DNA from: Merluccius polli
Lineage: Eukaryota > Chordata > Actinopteri > Gadiformes > Merlucciidae
Direction: 5' to 3'
DNA length: 64,000 bases
NCBI GenBank assembly: GCA_030340625.1
Contig: JAOPHQ010001133.1
Span: forward strand, 186,001-250,000
In this document: piece after piece, positions 55,501 to 64,000 of the stretch
How the letters are laid out: every line of letters starts with the position of its first letter
Position numbering within the stretch: the first letter of the stretch is position 1
The notes under the pieces: model-generated
The model's database searches: none
Told to the model about the DNA's origin: nothing
Seen by the model: the letters and a program-made list of their open reading frames with translations, nothing else
Position numbers and translations under genes: made by a program

Positions 55501-58066
55501 TCAGCAAAGTTTAAGGGGGACATCTTATTAACTTTTCTATCAAGTAACAAAGCACACATGGTTGCATTCAATTATACATTTTAACTGTAAGTGATACCTT
55601 ACCTTCAATTTTGTATGACAATGGGTGGAAAGGGGACTGGGCCATAACTTTGTACTGGGCAATGTAACTGGGTACATCTATGGTGTTGTTACCCCCAGAG
55701 AAGGTTCCTTCCCAATTGTAAAGGTTGCTGTTGATCTTGGTGGATGCCTCAACAAGACCAAGGAGAGGGACAGTGAAGTCCAGGGATCTTGGTATGGTAA
55801 ATGTGGGTACTGGATAGTTTTTGGCAGGAATATGGACACCTAGTTTTGGTAGATAAACATTTGGTACAGACAGGGTGGCTGGGATATTTAGCTCCTCTGA
55901 GGTCTGCCCTCCAAGTGGTAAAGGAATTTTCACATTCATATTGTCCTTGTTGAACTGGTGTCTGAATAAACTGTCACTGTTCAGAAGTCAAATCACACAT
56001 AATTAGAATACAAATATAAACATTCAATGTATTTGAAACATGCTACGATTTTGTAAATTGTATCTATTAATTTAAGTGGCATTAAAAAATATATATAAAA
56101 GATCAATCCACTGAAAACTTACGATTGCAAGAATAATCTTTCAGGCAGGGCAGGCAAGCTAAGATCTGAGATGCTTCTCTTGCTTCGCAGTTTTTCTATC
56201 GAGGGGATTCTTGCAGACAACTTGTCCAGCCAAATATTACCTGCCTATATGGAGTTCATTATGGGGTACATAATGGGCTACTAATAACTCACAAGAATAA
56301 AATGCATAATAGAGCATAATAAAATTAATAATAGTATTCTTCTAATAATAGAATAATTGTAGTGTAAATCACTAAAGATTTTACCTCAATGCCTTTTGTG
56401 ACAATGTGACGCAGCTTCATGTCCGTCTTGGCCACCCTTTGATCTAGAAGGTCATCAATGAGTTGCTGCAGTTCCCTGTGGTAGTTCTCTATATTTGGAA
56501 TCAGTTTCTGGATTTCTGAATTTGTATCAGAGTTTATTTCCACCTCAAATTTGTTGTCGTCTGTGAAAGGACGTTCCCAACAACCCAACAAAGTAACAAA
56601 GAAACAAATGAGAAAAAGTATCATTAAAACATATCAATACTAGGGCTGTCAAGCGTTTACAATTTTAAATCTAATTAATGACATGCTTTGTGATTAATGA
56701 ATCTAAATTAATCGCATAATCAATATATTGCAATATTTCATTTCAAATAGATTTTGGTAGATGAGAGGTAGATTTTCACTGTTCATATGCAATAATGGTC
56801 ATAACAATAAACATATGACCTAATGCATTTTAATTAAAGAAATATAAAAATCTGAGCTGTTTCAGTAAGAACAATGATGCACATAAGTCCATAAGTTTCT
56901 CATTTTATCATTGACATTGTAATGATTGTCAATGTGTCACACATAAAAAGAACCTCTGAAATAAAAAAATAAACTGATCGTCTTCAGCATGGTTAATGCA
57001 AATTAATGAAGTTTCCACTCACTGTCAATGATATCTGCAGTCACACCGAGGTAGGCCTAATTGGGATTGCTTACCAAGGTCCAATGATTACCAGTCAGGG
57101 AATAATCATCTTTTTGGGGGGATTTTGGACACAATATATTCCTCGATAGCGGCTAATAGGTTGCTCCGCTTGCTCTCACTCGCTCAACAACAGACTTGCT
57201 ATACACTGCCCTATTCCTTAAAGATGCTTCACTACTCATATAACACACTGCCTTATTCCTTAAAGGAGCTTTGCTACTCTTAAAACCCTGCCCTATTCTT
57301 TAAAAGAGATGCGCTACTCTTATAGAGGATATAAAAGTGTTCTTCATACGCTTCCTTATCAATTGACCACGGTGTGGTTTTGCAGGCTTACGATTCTAGT
57401 GACCAGTGGTCTGCAGTGAGTTTATGTCACCTTTTAGTATCAGAGAGCGCAATTTGTTTGGGTTCATTTTTTTGATGCGTTTTCTATCTATAGGCCTATA
57501 TTTCTATAATTAATCAAAATGAACGCATTATTTTGACAACCCTAATTGATACACATCAAGTTTCATAATTTTTAGTTTTTCATAGTCATGTCTGATGGTT
57601 ACCATATTTCAGGGAAACTTTTTGCATGGAGGTGGTCTCGGGGAGGTTAAGGGCAGATTCTACACCCATGATCACTGCATCTTCGTTCTTCAGGGTCATT
57701 GTGAGAGAAGCATCTGCTTTCAGGAAAGGAACAGCCACCTGGAGTTCTAACATGGCATTCTTCATCATCTCAAGCCTATATTAAAAACAAGTCATTCCAT
57801 GTCAGACAGTGTCAGACAAATTTCAAGGCAACTGTCAATTGAACTGCAGAATTACCTGCTACGTCCCACCAGAGTCAGCTGTGGGATGTTCTTGTTGATT
57901 ATGTCGATGGTGACGCCTTTCATCTTCTTGCCCTTAACATTAGTGTTGGTCACCGCTAGCTTAATACCCACCTCCAGGTCAAAATCAGGAATGTTGAACT
58001 CAGTTGTAAAAATGTTCTTGTTGCGGGTGTGCTTCAGGGTGGCTGTCAGTTCTTTTCGTTCACTGC
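45374..58066 (-). CDS. apob: Apolipoprotein B, 3' nine exons (exon 21-29 equivalents)
   Basis: Minus-strand exons: 58066-57856, 57775-57603, 56560-56385, 56244-56123, 55976-55603, 55446-48136, 48039-47928, 46823-46637 and 46541-45374. All have GT/AG ends and frame-compatible phases. The protein is the non-exchangeable scaffold of VLDL/LDL-type particles, made in liver and intestine and secreted. This part covers the amphipathic beta-1, alpha-2, beta-2 and alpha-3 regions; the N-terminal vitellogenin-like lipid-transfer module lies in exons beyond the right edge. Colinearity with mammalian APOB is clear from the giant exon, its short 3' neighbours of similar size, and motifs such as LPVYHRSLWDVL, ARFNQYKYNHNY and FPGYTVPILNIEVS. 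The last exon carries a frameshift (separate entry). The next intron upstream exceeds 5.9 kb. Confidence 0.95.
46824..47927. other. apoB intron (28 equivalent); nothing else recognised
   Basis: 1.1 kb between exons with proper splice sites. No repeat family or ORF of note. The minus-strand ORF at 47431-47655 is not supported. Confidence 0.55.
48136..55446 (-). CDS. apob: apoB giant exon (exon 26 equivalent)
   Basis: 7,311 bp of uninterrupted frame (about 2,436 codons), like the single huge exon that encodes over half of mammalian apoB. The N-terminal half has beta-strand-rich repeats. The centre (about 53.4-51.9 kb) is alternating amphipathic helix, e.g. SSLAWLQDLESKYNIFETIK and KAKEILEDTRQRVLEMDIRD. 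Then come proline-punctuated strands (FPEITLSEIKFPVINIPKL) and a second beta region. Near 49.6 kb, SLTRKREIKMATSV aligns with the basic LDL-receptor-binding site of human apoB (TRKR core conserved). The intact frame over 7.3 kb shows purifying selection. Confidence 0.95.
56640..57545. mobile_element. Non-autonomous hAT element in an apoB intron
   Basis: The left end TAGGGCTGTCAAGCG with TTTACAATTTTAAATCTAAT, and the right end ATTATTTTGACAACCCTAA, match the terminal style of a very common fish hAT family (AGGGCTGTCAA...). Interior has AATTAATCGC words and two or three diverged repeats of CTATTCCTTAAAG (57210-57310). No coding frame. Target duplication not clear. Confidence 0.6.
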
Positions 58067-58106
58067 CTAGTAGATTCAAAGAGAACAATTACTCATTCTA
58101 AAATAT

Positions 58107-59985
58107 GATTCTCTATTTAAATAATAATAACTTTATTTATATAGCACCTTTCAAAACAAAGTTACAAAGTGCTTAACAATAAAACAGATAATCCAAGACA
58201 ATAAGAACAATGCAATTCAAGATATTACAAGATGCAATATAATACAATAAAATAAGATCCAAAACATAATAAAACAAGATAAAAATAATTTGAATAGTAC
58301 ATGAAATGCCATCAGTTCGGAAAAGCCATATAAAAGTCTTAAGAAAAGATTTAAAAGAGGATACTGAGTTTGCCTGCCTGAGATCTCCAGGCAGGGAGTT
58401 CCACAGCTTAGGGGCCCGAACAGCAAAGGCCCGGTCACCTTTTGTTATAAGATGAGACTTTGGGCCCTGCTGGAGGATCTCAAGCAGCGATCAGGCTCAT
58501 AGGGCGTTAGCAGATTGCAGATATAGGCAGGAGCCTGACCATTCAAGGCTTTAAACATAAGCAATAAAATCTTAAAATCTATCTAAAACTCACAGGTAAC
58601 CAATGAAGGGCCACAAGGATTGGTTTAATGTGGTCGCTTCTCCTATTACGTGTTAAAAGCCTGGCAGCAGCATTTTGAATCAACTGCAGTCTTTGGATGT
58701 TTCGCTTGCTGATACCAGAATAAAGTGCATTACAATAGTCAAGTCTGGAAGAAATAAAAGCATGGATGACCTTTTCTAAGTCTGCTAAGGAAAGTAAAGA
58801 CCTGATCTTGGTTAGCTGTCTCATTTGGGCAAAGCAAGACCGCAACACTTTGGTCACCTGAGCATCAAAGGACAACTCAGAGTCAAAACTACACCTAGAT
58901 GGCGGGCCACTTTACGAACATTCTTAGATAGGGCACCTAGACTAGAGGAAAGATAGTTAACGCTGCTAGTGCTATGGCCAGGCGGGGTAATTATAATCAC
59001 TTCTGATTTGGAGTCATTTAGCTGCAGGACATTTTTGGACATCCAATTTTTAATTTCAGCAAGGCAGGGCAAAATACACTAAACATTGGTGGTACCAGGC
59101 TTTAACGGGACATACAAGTGGATGTCATCCGCGTAGCAATGGAAATTGATGTCATGTCTACGCATGATTTGCCTCAGGGGTAGCATATAAATAATAAGAT
59201 AATAATAAGAGGGGACCCAGAAAGGAGAGGAGCACAAGAGGAGGAGGCATCTCCAAAACACTACAGAGAAGGACCTGTTCAACAGATGAGCCAATCCAGA
59301 GCCACATCAGTGGTGCCAACATAATTCTTCAGTTGGCTGATTAAAACATTATGGTCCACTGTGTCAAAAGCTGAGCTGAGGTCAAGGAGAATTAAAATGG
59401 AGTACAGGCCTGAGTCGGCTGCAAGCAGTAAGTCATTGGTGACCTTGACCAGACCAGTCTCATAATAGCTAAAATATTTGGACCAACAGCCTGAAGTACA
59501 GCTTTTAGAAACCAAGTGGGAATGCAGTCAGACGTGCAGGAGGATGATTTTGAAAGTGCTACTGTGCGTTCCAAGGTTGACAGAGATTTCACTGAAGTGG
59601 GTTAGTGTTGAAAGTGGGCAGGAGTCAACATCAAGCTCTCTGCAATCAGTGTTAAAGTGCTGCCAAATCTCCACTATCTTGTTATAAAAATAATTCAGAA
59701 ATTATTCACATCTCTCTGGGGAAGATTCAACTGGCTGGCTAAGCGGGGGGACCAATCACAGAATTTACAGTTTTAAAAAGGATTCTGGGATTATGACCCT
59801 GTTTAGTGATCAGTTCAAAAAAATAGGTGCTCCTTGCGTATTTGATTGTACACTGATAAGTGAACATTAACAAGGGAGACATTGAGTTTATCCTTTTTCC
59901 ATTCACGCTCTGCCTTTCTGCATTGTCTCTTTAAAATCCTTATTTCGTCATTCAACCATGGCAGAGAAGAAGGCTTCATTTTTTT
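58107..59985 (-). pseudogene. L2-like LINE relic in the apoB intron
   Basis: Minus-strand pieces in order from 59985: PWLNDEIRILKRQCRKAERE (about 59955), LYSILILLDLSSAFDTVDHN (RT), INFHCYADDIHLYV (active site), MSKNVLQLNDSKSEVIII, and RLDYCNALYSGISKRNIQRL with DHIKPILVALHWLPVSFR. They are split by stops and frameshifts. The 3' tail ends at TATTTATATAGCACCTTTCA on the plus strand (58130s), a typical L2-group terminus. 5'-truncated and dead. It is oriented like apoB, and its tail lies about 45 bp from the 58066 exon edge. Confidence 0.85.
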
Positions 59986-60180
59986 ATATCTGACTGATAT
60001 ACTAAATGATGCATAGGTTTTCCTCCACTAATGTTGAAATTGGAATTTCTGAAATGTAATTGTTTGTAATAATCATTGCATGTACTGAGAGAACATCCAT
60101 AGAAACTGTAGTCACAAACCAGGTGTCAAGCCCACCGACAACATCCAATGTCACCTTATAGTGTTGAAAAGATTCCTATA

Positions 60181-60212
60181 ATGTGGTCAAACATTTTGAT
60201 GTTTGACCACAT
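60181..60212. repeat. Perfect 14-bp hairpin
   Basis: ATGTGGTCAAACAT (60181-60194), loop TTTG, ATGTTTGACCACAT (60199-60212). Position just outside the Harbinger-like terminus at 60228. Confidence 0.85.
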
Positions 60213-60662
60213 CATATGAACACACAGGGCCCTATCTTGCCGGTCTGAAACGCAAGTATCAAACGCAAAGCGCAAGTGGCTTTGTGGGCGGATCTTGGGC
60301 GCTGTTGCTATTATGCCGGCGGGATAAATGACGCTTGCGCCCAGCGCAAATCTAAAATGGTTTGGGCGTAACGTGCAATAAACCAATCAGAGCGTCGGCT
60401 CACATTCCCTTTAAATGCAGGCGCGCTTGTTCCATGGCGAGCACATCGCGCATTGCCACTACTGGACCCAGACGTGTCCAATCCCGCCGTAGCGCGCGCA
60501 TGCCCATCAGAGGGAAAAATAATTAGTTGTTCTGTTTAAATCTTTTCAGCTTTTCATTTTCCGATGACAAAATGTAAATAAAGAAATGTCACAAAGACAT
60601 ACTTTCCGATGTTTTGGCCTCACTCTCACTGAATCACGAGGTTATGAATGCATGGTGATATA

Positions 60663-61882
60663 CACTCACCGGCCACTTTATTAGGTACACCTTGCTAGTA
60701 CCGGGTTGGACCCCCTTTTGCCTTCAGAACTGCCTTAATCCTTCGTGGCACAGATTCAACAAGGTACTGGAAACATTCCTCAGAGAGTTTGGTCCATATT
60801 GACATGATAGCATCACGCAGTTGCTGCAGATTTGTCGGCTGCACATCCATGATGCCAATCTCCCGTTCCACCACATCCCAAAGGTGCTCTATTGGATTGA
60901 GATCTGGTGACTATGGAGGCCATTTGAGTACAGTGAACTCATTGTCATGTTCAAGAAACCAGTCTGAGATGATTCGCGCTTTATGACATGGCGCGTTATC
61001 CTGCTGGAAGTAGCCATCAGAAGATGGGTACACTGTGGTCATAAAGGGATGGACATGGTCAGCAACAATACTCAGGTAGTCTGTGGCTTTGACACAATGC
61101 TCAATTGGTACTAATAAGCCCAAAGTGTGCCAGGAAAATATCCCCCACACCATTACACCACCACCACCAGCCTGAACCGTTGATACAAGGCAGGATGGAT
61201 CCATGCTTTCATGTTGTTGACGCCAAATTCTGACCCTACCATCCGAATGTCGCAGCAGAAATCGAGACTCATCAGACCAGGCAACGTTTTTCCAATCTTC
61301 GATTGTCCAATTTTGGTGAGCCTGTGCGAATTGTAGCCTCAGTTTCCTGTTCTTAGCTGACAGGAGTGGCACCCGGTGTGGTCTTCTGCTGCTGTAGCCC
61401 ATCCGCCTCAAGGTTCGACGTGTTGTGCGTTCAGAGATGCTCTTCTGCATACCTCTGTTGTAACGAGTGGTTATTTGAGTTACAGTTGCCTTTCTATCAG
61501 CTCGAACCAGTCTGGCCATTCTCCTCTGACCTGTAGCATCAACAAGGCATTTGCGCCCACAGAACTGCCGCTCACTGGATATTTTCTCTTTTTCGGACCA
61601 TTCTCTGTAAACCCTAGAGATGGTTGTGCGTGAAAATCCCAGTAGATCAGCAGTCTCTGAAATACTCAGACCAGCCCGTCTGGCACCAACAACCATGCCA
61701 CGTTCAAAGTCACTTAAATCACCTTTCTTCCCCATTCTGATGCTCGGTTTGAACTGCAGCAGATCGTCCTGACCATGTCTACATGCCTAAATGCATTGAG
61801 TTGCTGCCATGTGATTGGCTGATTAGAAATTTGCGTTAACGAGCAGTTGGACAGGTGTACCTAATAAAGTGGCCGGTGAGTG
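60663..61882 (-). mobile_element. Tc1-like transposon, full length with short inverted repeats
   Basis: CACTCACCGGCCACTTTATT at the left is mirrored by AATAAAGTGGCCGGTGAGTG at the right. TA dinucleotides at 60661-60662 and 61883-61884 are the target duplication. 1,220 bp with one transposase gene on the minus strand. Complete in outline, but the gene has a premature stop. Confidence 0.92.
60695..61735 (-). pseudogene. Tc1 transposase with one premature stop
   Basis: ATG at 61735 (MGKKGDLSDFERGMVVGARR). Paired helix-turn-helix N-terminus (LSISETADLLGFSRTTISRV and QRRMARLVRADRKATVTQI). DD34E core: AWSDESRFLL (first Asp), YFQQDNAPCHKA (second Asp), then KWPP followed by TAG at 60911-60913. The frame continues SPDLNPIEHLWDVVE (catalytic Glu) to GGPTRY and a stop at 60695. 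One CAG-to-TAG change would explain it. Total 346 codons, the usual Tc1 length. Truncated before the third catalytic residue, so inactive. Confidence 0.93.
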
Positions 61883-61930
61883 TATTTGCAATGTAGTCTA
61901 ACATTAGACCGAGATTACTTTGCTTATAGA

Positions 61931-62132
61931 CAGCGCTTGAAGTGGAAAAAAATAAGTGCCGGTACTGCGTACGACGGGGGGGGGGGGCGATTGTCGACTG
62001 GGGGGGGGGGGGGGGGGGGGGGGGCGCGATCATAACCCACCCCGGACCTACGACCGACGAGGGGGTGGGGGGGCAGCCTGTGACGGTACGCAAGAAAAAG
62101 TGCCGGTGCGTACCGGCCCACTTCAAGCACTG
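61931..62132. mobile_element. 202-bp hAT MITE with poly-G tracts
   Basis: Ends CAGCGCTTGAAGTGG and CCACTTCAAGCACTG are inverted repeats; CTTATAGA is duplicated at 61923-61930 and 62133-62140. The subterminal GTGCCGGTAC words pair with GTGCCGGTGCGTACC. The interior contains G runs of up to about 22 bases. Confidence 0.9.
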
Positions 62133-62749
62133 CTTATAGATGATGCAGCTCTTCTGTCAAATAAGCTGAAGCGCATTTTCAGTCTGCCGAATGTTCTTTC
62201 AGTTACACCGCTTCGTGTTTCTGTGTGTTTTCGATTATAAAACATTTCACGCGCTGTTGCTGGCATAATAAAAGGTGTCATCCTGGTGTCCTTATATACC
62301 TGTGTCTTGCGACTATTGGTCAAACAGGTTAATTTGATCCGTCATTACTATTAGCCTGAATATTTTTGGGTAACTGTGTACGCTAGATTTATGTCTATTT
62401 GTTCCATTATGTGGTAATATTTTTGCTTGTATGTATGGTTTGCAAAAATGGGAACTGCTTCCTTGTAGATGAGAGAAGCAAAGTGCATGCACGTTGTACA
62501 CACACTACACTATGGCCAGGGACGGGCTGGCCATTGGGAGGTTCGGCAGATTTCCCCAACGGCCGGACAGGCCGAGCCGGCCGGCCGTAATTATTTTTTT
62601 AATTTTATTTTGTATTTTGTGTATTATTATTTTTGGGTCGGTCCAGATTTTTGGACCGCACCCGCCCCCCCCCCCAAAAAAAATAGGAATTGTACAAGCG
62701 CCAGTGTACAAAGTCAATTGCGCTGAGTGCAAAATAGGGCCCGAGGTGT

Positions 62750-63700
62750 TTAAGTATGGAGGACCGAAACTGCCAAAATAAAAAATAAATGAATAAATAA
62801 ATGACTCAATAAATAAATAAATAAAATAATACAGAAATAAATGTAGAAATAAAAGCCTCAGTGATTAAATAAATGTGCAAGTTAATTTGAAAATTAATAA
62901 ATATACAATCACAATTAAATAATTTATTTCTCTAATTGTTCATTTCATTTTCCCTATTCATTTATTTCCCTATTCATTTATTTCCGTATTTATTTATTGC
63001 CCTGTTTATTTATTTCTGTATTAATTTATTTCCCTATTTATTTATTCCTATTCTTCTATTCTATTTCTTCGTGCATATGTAAATGAAGGGGCGTGCCTTG
63101 ATGGTGTCACCTAACTCCCAATGGTTAATCGATATGAGCTCATAGATCGACTGTAGCCTACTTGCCTCGCTCCGGCACTTTCCGGTTATGTGTCATGTAT
63201 ACGTTGTTCTAGTTCCACTATTGTCAAAGTGGGGTATTCGTACCCTCGGGGGTACGTGGGTCTGTGATTTACCTTCCCAAACAGTCCTGTTGAATAGCCG
63301 ACTGCAGTCTCAGTACCAAAAGTAAATGCATGCACCCTAGTGTACCAACAGAATAATATTATCACAATGTCTAATATGTATGGGATAAAGTTCAGAGAAT
63401 ATCAATTAGGCTACAATATAACCGACAGTGTGTGAATCACGCAGGGTTAGGGATTTAGACTGTCTCAGGGGGTACATGACTGTTAAAAGTTTGGGAACCA
63501 GTTCATCAACGCGATGAGACGCCTCTTGAAGGAGCTCTGAAACTGAACGTTGGGTGGCCATTTTTGGTATCTTCTTTTGCTGATAGAGGGAGAGGAGGGT
63601 CTGTGCCTCTTCTCCTGTGGGTTTGATTGCTAATGCCTGAGTGTTCAAGACACGCCCCTCATTAACATATGGACAAAGAAATACAGGAATAAATAAATAG
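62750..63700. repeat. TTTA-rich MITE-like region
   Basis: ATAAATAAATG arrays (62780-62860) face TATTTATTTCC arrays (62945-63060). CATATGTAAATGAAGGGGCGTG (about 63075) is mirrored by CACGCCCCTCATTAACATATG (63650-63670), so at least one element spans 63075-63670. Inside, GGGGTACGTGGG and GGGGTACATGAC with GTTTGGGAACCAG flank 63230-63505 and look like another fish MITE. No convincing gene; the minus ORF at 63406-63648 is unsupported. Confidence 0.5.
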
Positions 63701-63751
63701 GAAAATTACGAGTAATACAGAGTATTAGGGCCACATTAAGATTTTTGTTCC

Positions 63752-63875
63752 ATTAAATTACGAGAATAAAGTCGTAACTAGTTCATTATTTATGAGAATA
63801 AAGTCGTAAATATTCAATTAATTACGAGAATAAAGTCGTACATATTTAATTAATTACGAGAATAAAGTCGTTAAC
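63752..63875. repeat. Tandem repeat, about 30-33 bp, four units
   Basis: Units of ATTACGAGAATAAAGTCGTA plus an AT-rich linker, at about 63757, 63791, 63822 and 63854. Confidence 0.9.
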
Positions 63876-64000
63876 ATTCTAACCTGTTGTTTTAGAGGAG
63901 GAGAGTTGTTAAAATGAGGGCCGTGGAGCATTTCATAAAATTGTATTTTAGTATAGGTTTCACAAACAAGGAGATACTTAATCTTTTGGCACATCAGCAT
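63876..64000. other. Right edge; possible start of a MITE or ORF
   Basis: ATGAGGGCCGTGGAGCATTT at about 63914 opens a frame to the edge (MRAVEHFIKLYFSIGFTNKE, then ILNLLAHQH). EHFIKLYFSIGFTNKEIL resembles the start of a helix-turn-helix protein found in fish repeats, but it is too short to call. Confidence 0.3.

Larger units (their letters stand above)
60228..62742. mobile_element. Harbinger-like non-autonomous element carrying Tc1 and hAT insertions
   Basis: The left end GGGCCCTATCTTGCCGGTCTG, with AAACGCAAAGCGCAAGTGG, and the right end TTGCGCTGAGTGCAAAATAG, finishing in GGGCCC, fit a widespread fish Harbinger family. A Tc1 copy (60663-61882) and a hAT MITE (61931-62132) lie inside. No Harbinger transposase remains. 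The target duplication is not clear, so the two ends may belong to separate copies. Confidence 0.45.

Noticed and set aside
48160..55514. Plus-strand ORFs opposite the apoB exons
   Set aside because: Antisense shadows of the giant exon with no domains or splice structure.

Overview
The window is vertebrate genomic DNA, almost certainly from a teleost fish. The evidence is an intron-rich apolipoprotein B gene colinear with vertebrate APOB, a tRNA-derived SINE and RTE- and L2-like LINE tails of fish type, Harbinger, hAT and Tc1 elements, a BEL retrotransposon, and abundant AT-rich microsatellites. The species cannot be named from the sequence. Two host-type gene structures frame the window, and most of the DNA between them is transposable elements, many inserted into one another.

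Layout: (1) 1-4990, minus strand: the first 11 exons of a large transposase-like gene (DUF6729-type zinc ribbon followed by a possible RNase H-like region). All exon junctions keep frame and the gene runs off the left edge. One exon carries an in-frame 30-bp minisatellite. (2) 5861-7940: a 5'-truncated RTE-type LINE with an open reverse-transcriptase frame and an 11-bp target duplication. (3) 9.5-19.5 kb: fold-back and inverted-repeat elements. These are a 170-bp-arm hairpin, a 4.4-kb element with about 1.03-kb inverted arms enclosing exons for an integrase H2C2 zinc finger, several MITEs, a reverse-oriented 28S rRNA fragment, and a TTA-flanked element with a 122-codon ORF. (4) 20.6-40.3 kb: a nested stack. 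A ZMYM/hAT-like transposase relic is split by a Harbinger element (21538-25508) and a BEL retrotransposon (25513-39377). The BEL is itself split by a 6.2-kb minus-strand LTR element with a tRNA-Trp-type primer site (26696-32890) and by a small hAT MITE (33380-33673). Target duplications mark each level and reading frames resume across each insertion. (5) 40.3-45.1 kb: degenerate tandem repeats, a SINE, and an L2-like LINE split by an internally deleted hAT that keeps its BED finger. (6) 45374-58066, minus strand: the 3' part of apoB, matching exons 21-29 of the mammalian gene. It includes the 7.3-kb giant exon, and the last exon carries a frameshift. (7) 58.1-64 kb: the next apoB intron (at least 6 kb) holding a LINE relic, a Harbinger-like element containing a Tc1 copy with a premature stop, a hAT MITE and tandem repeats. 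The upstream apoB exons must lie beyond the right edge.

Only apoB is a clear host gene with known physiology (secreted lipoprotein scaffold). The left gene may be host-domesticated or a mobile element gene. The rest is mobile DNA; the Harbinger copy (intact transposase) and the minus-strand LTR element (near-identical LTRs) look youngest. Exon coordinates were worked out by hand from splice motifs and frame, and can be off by a few bases.
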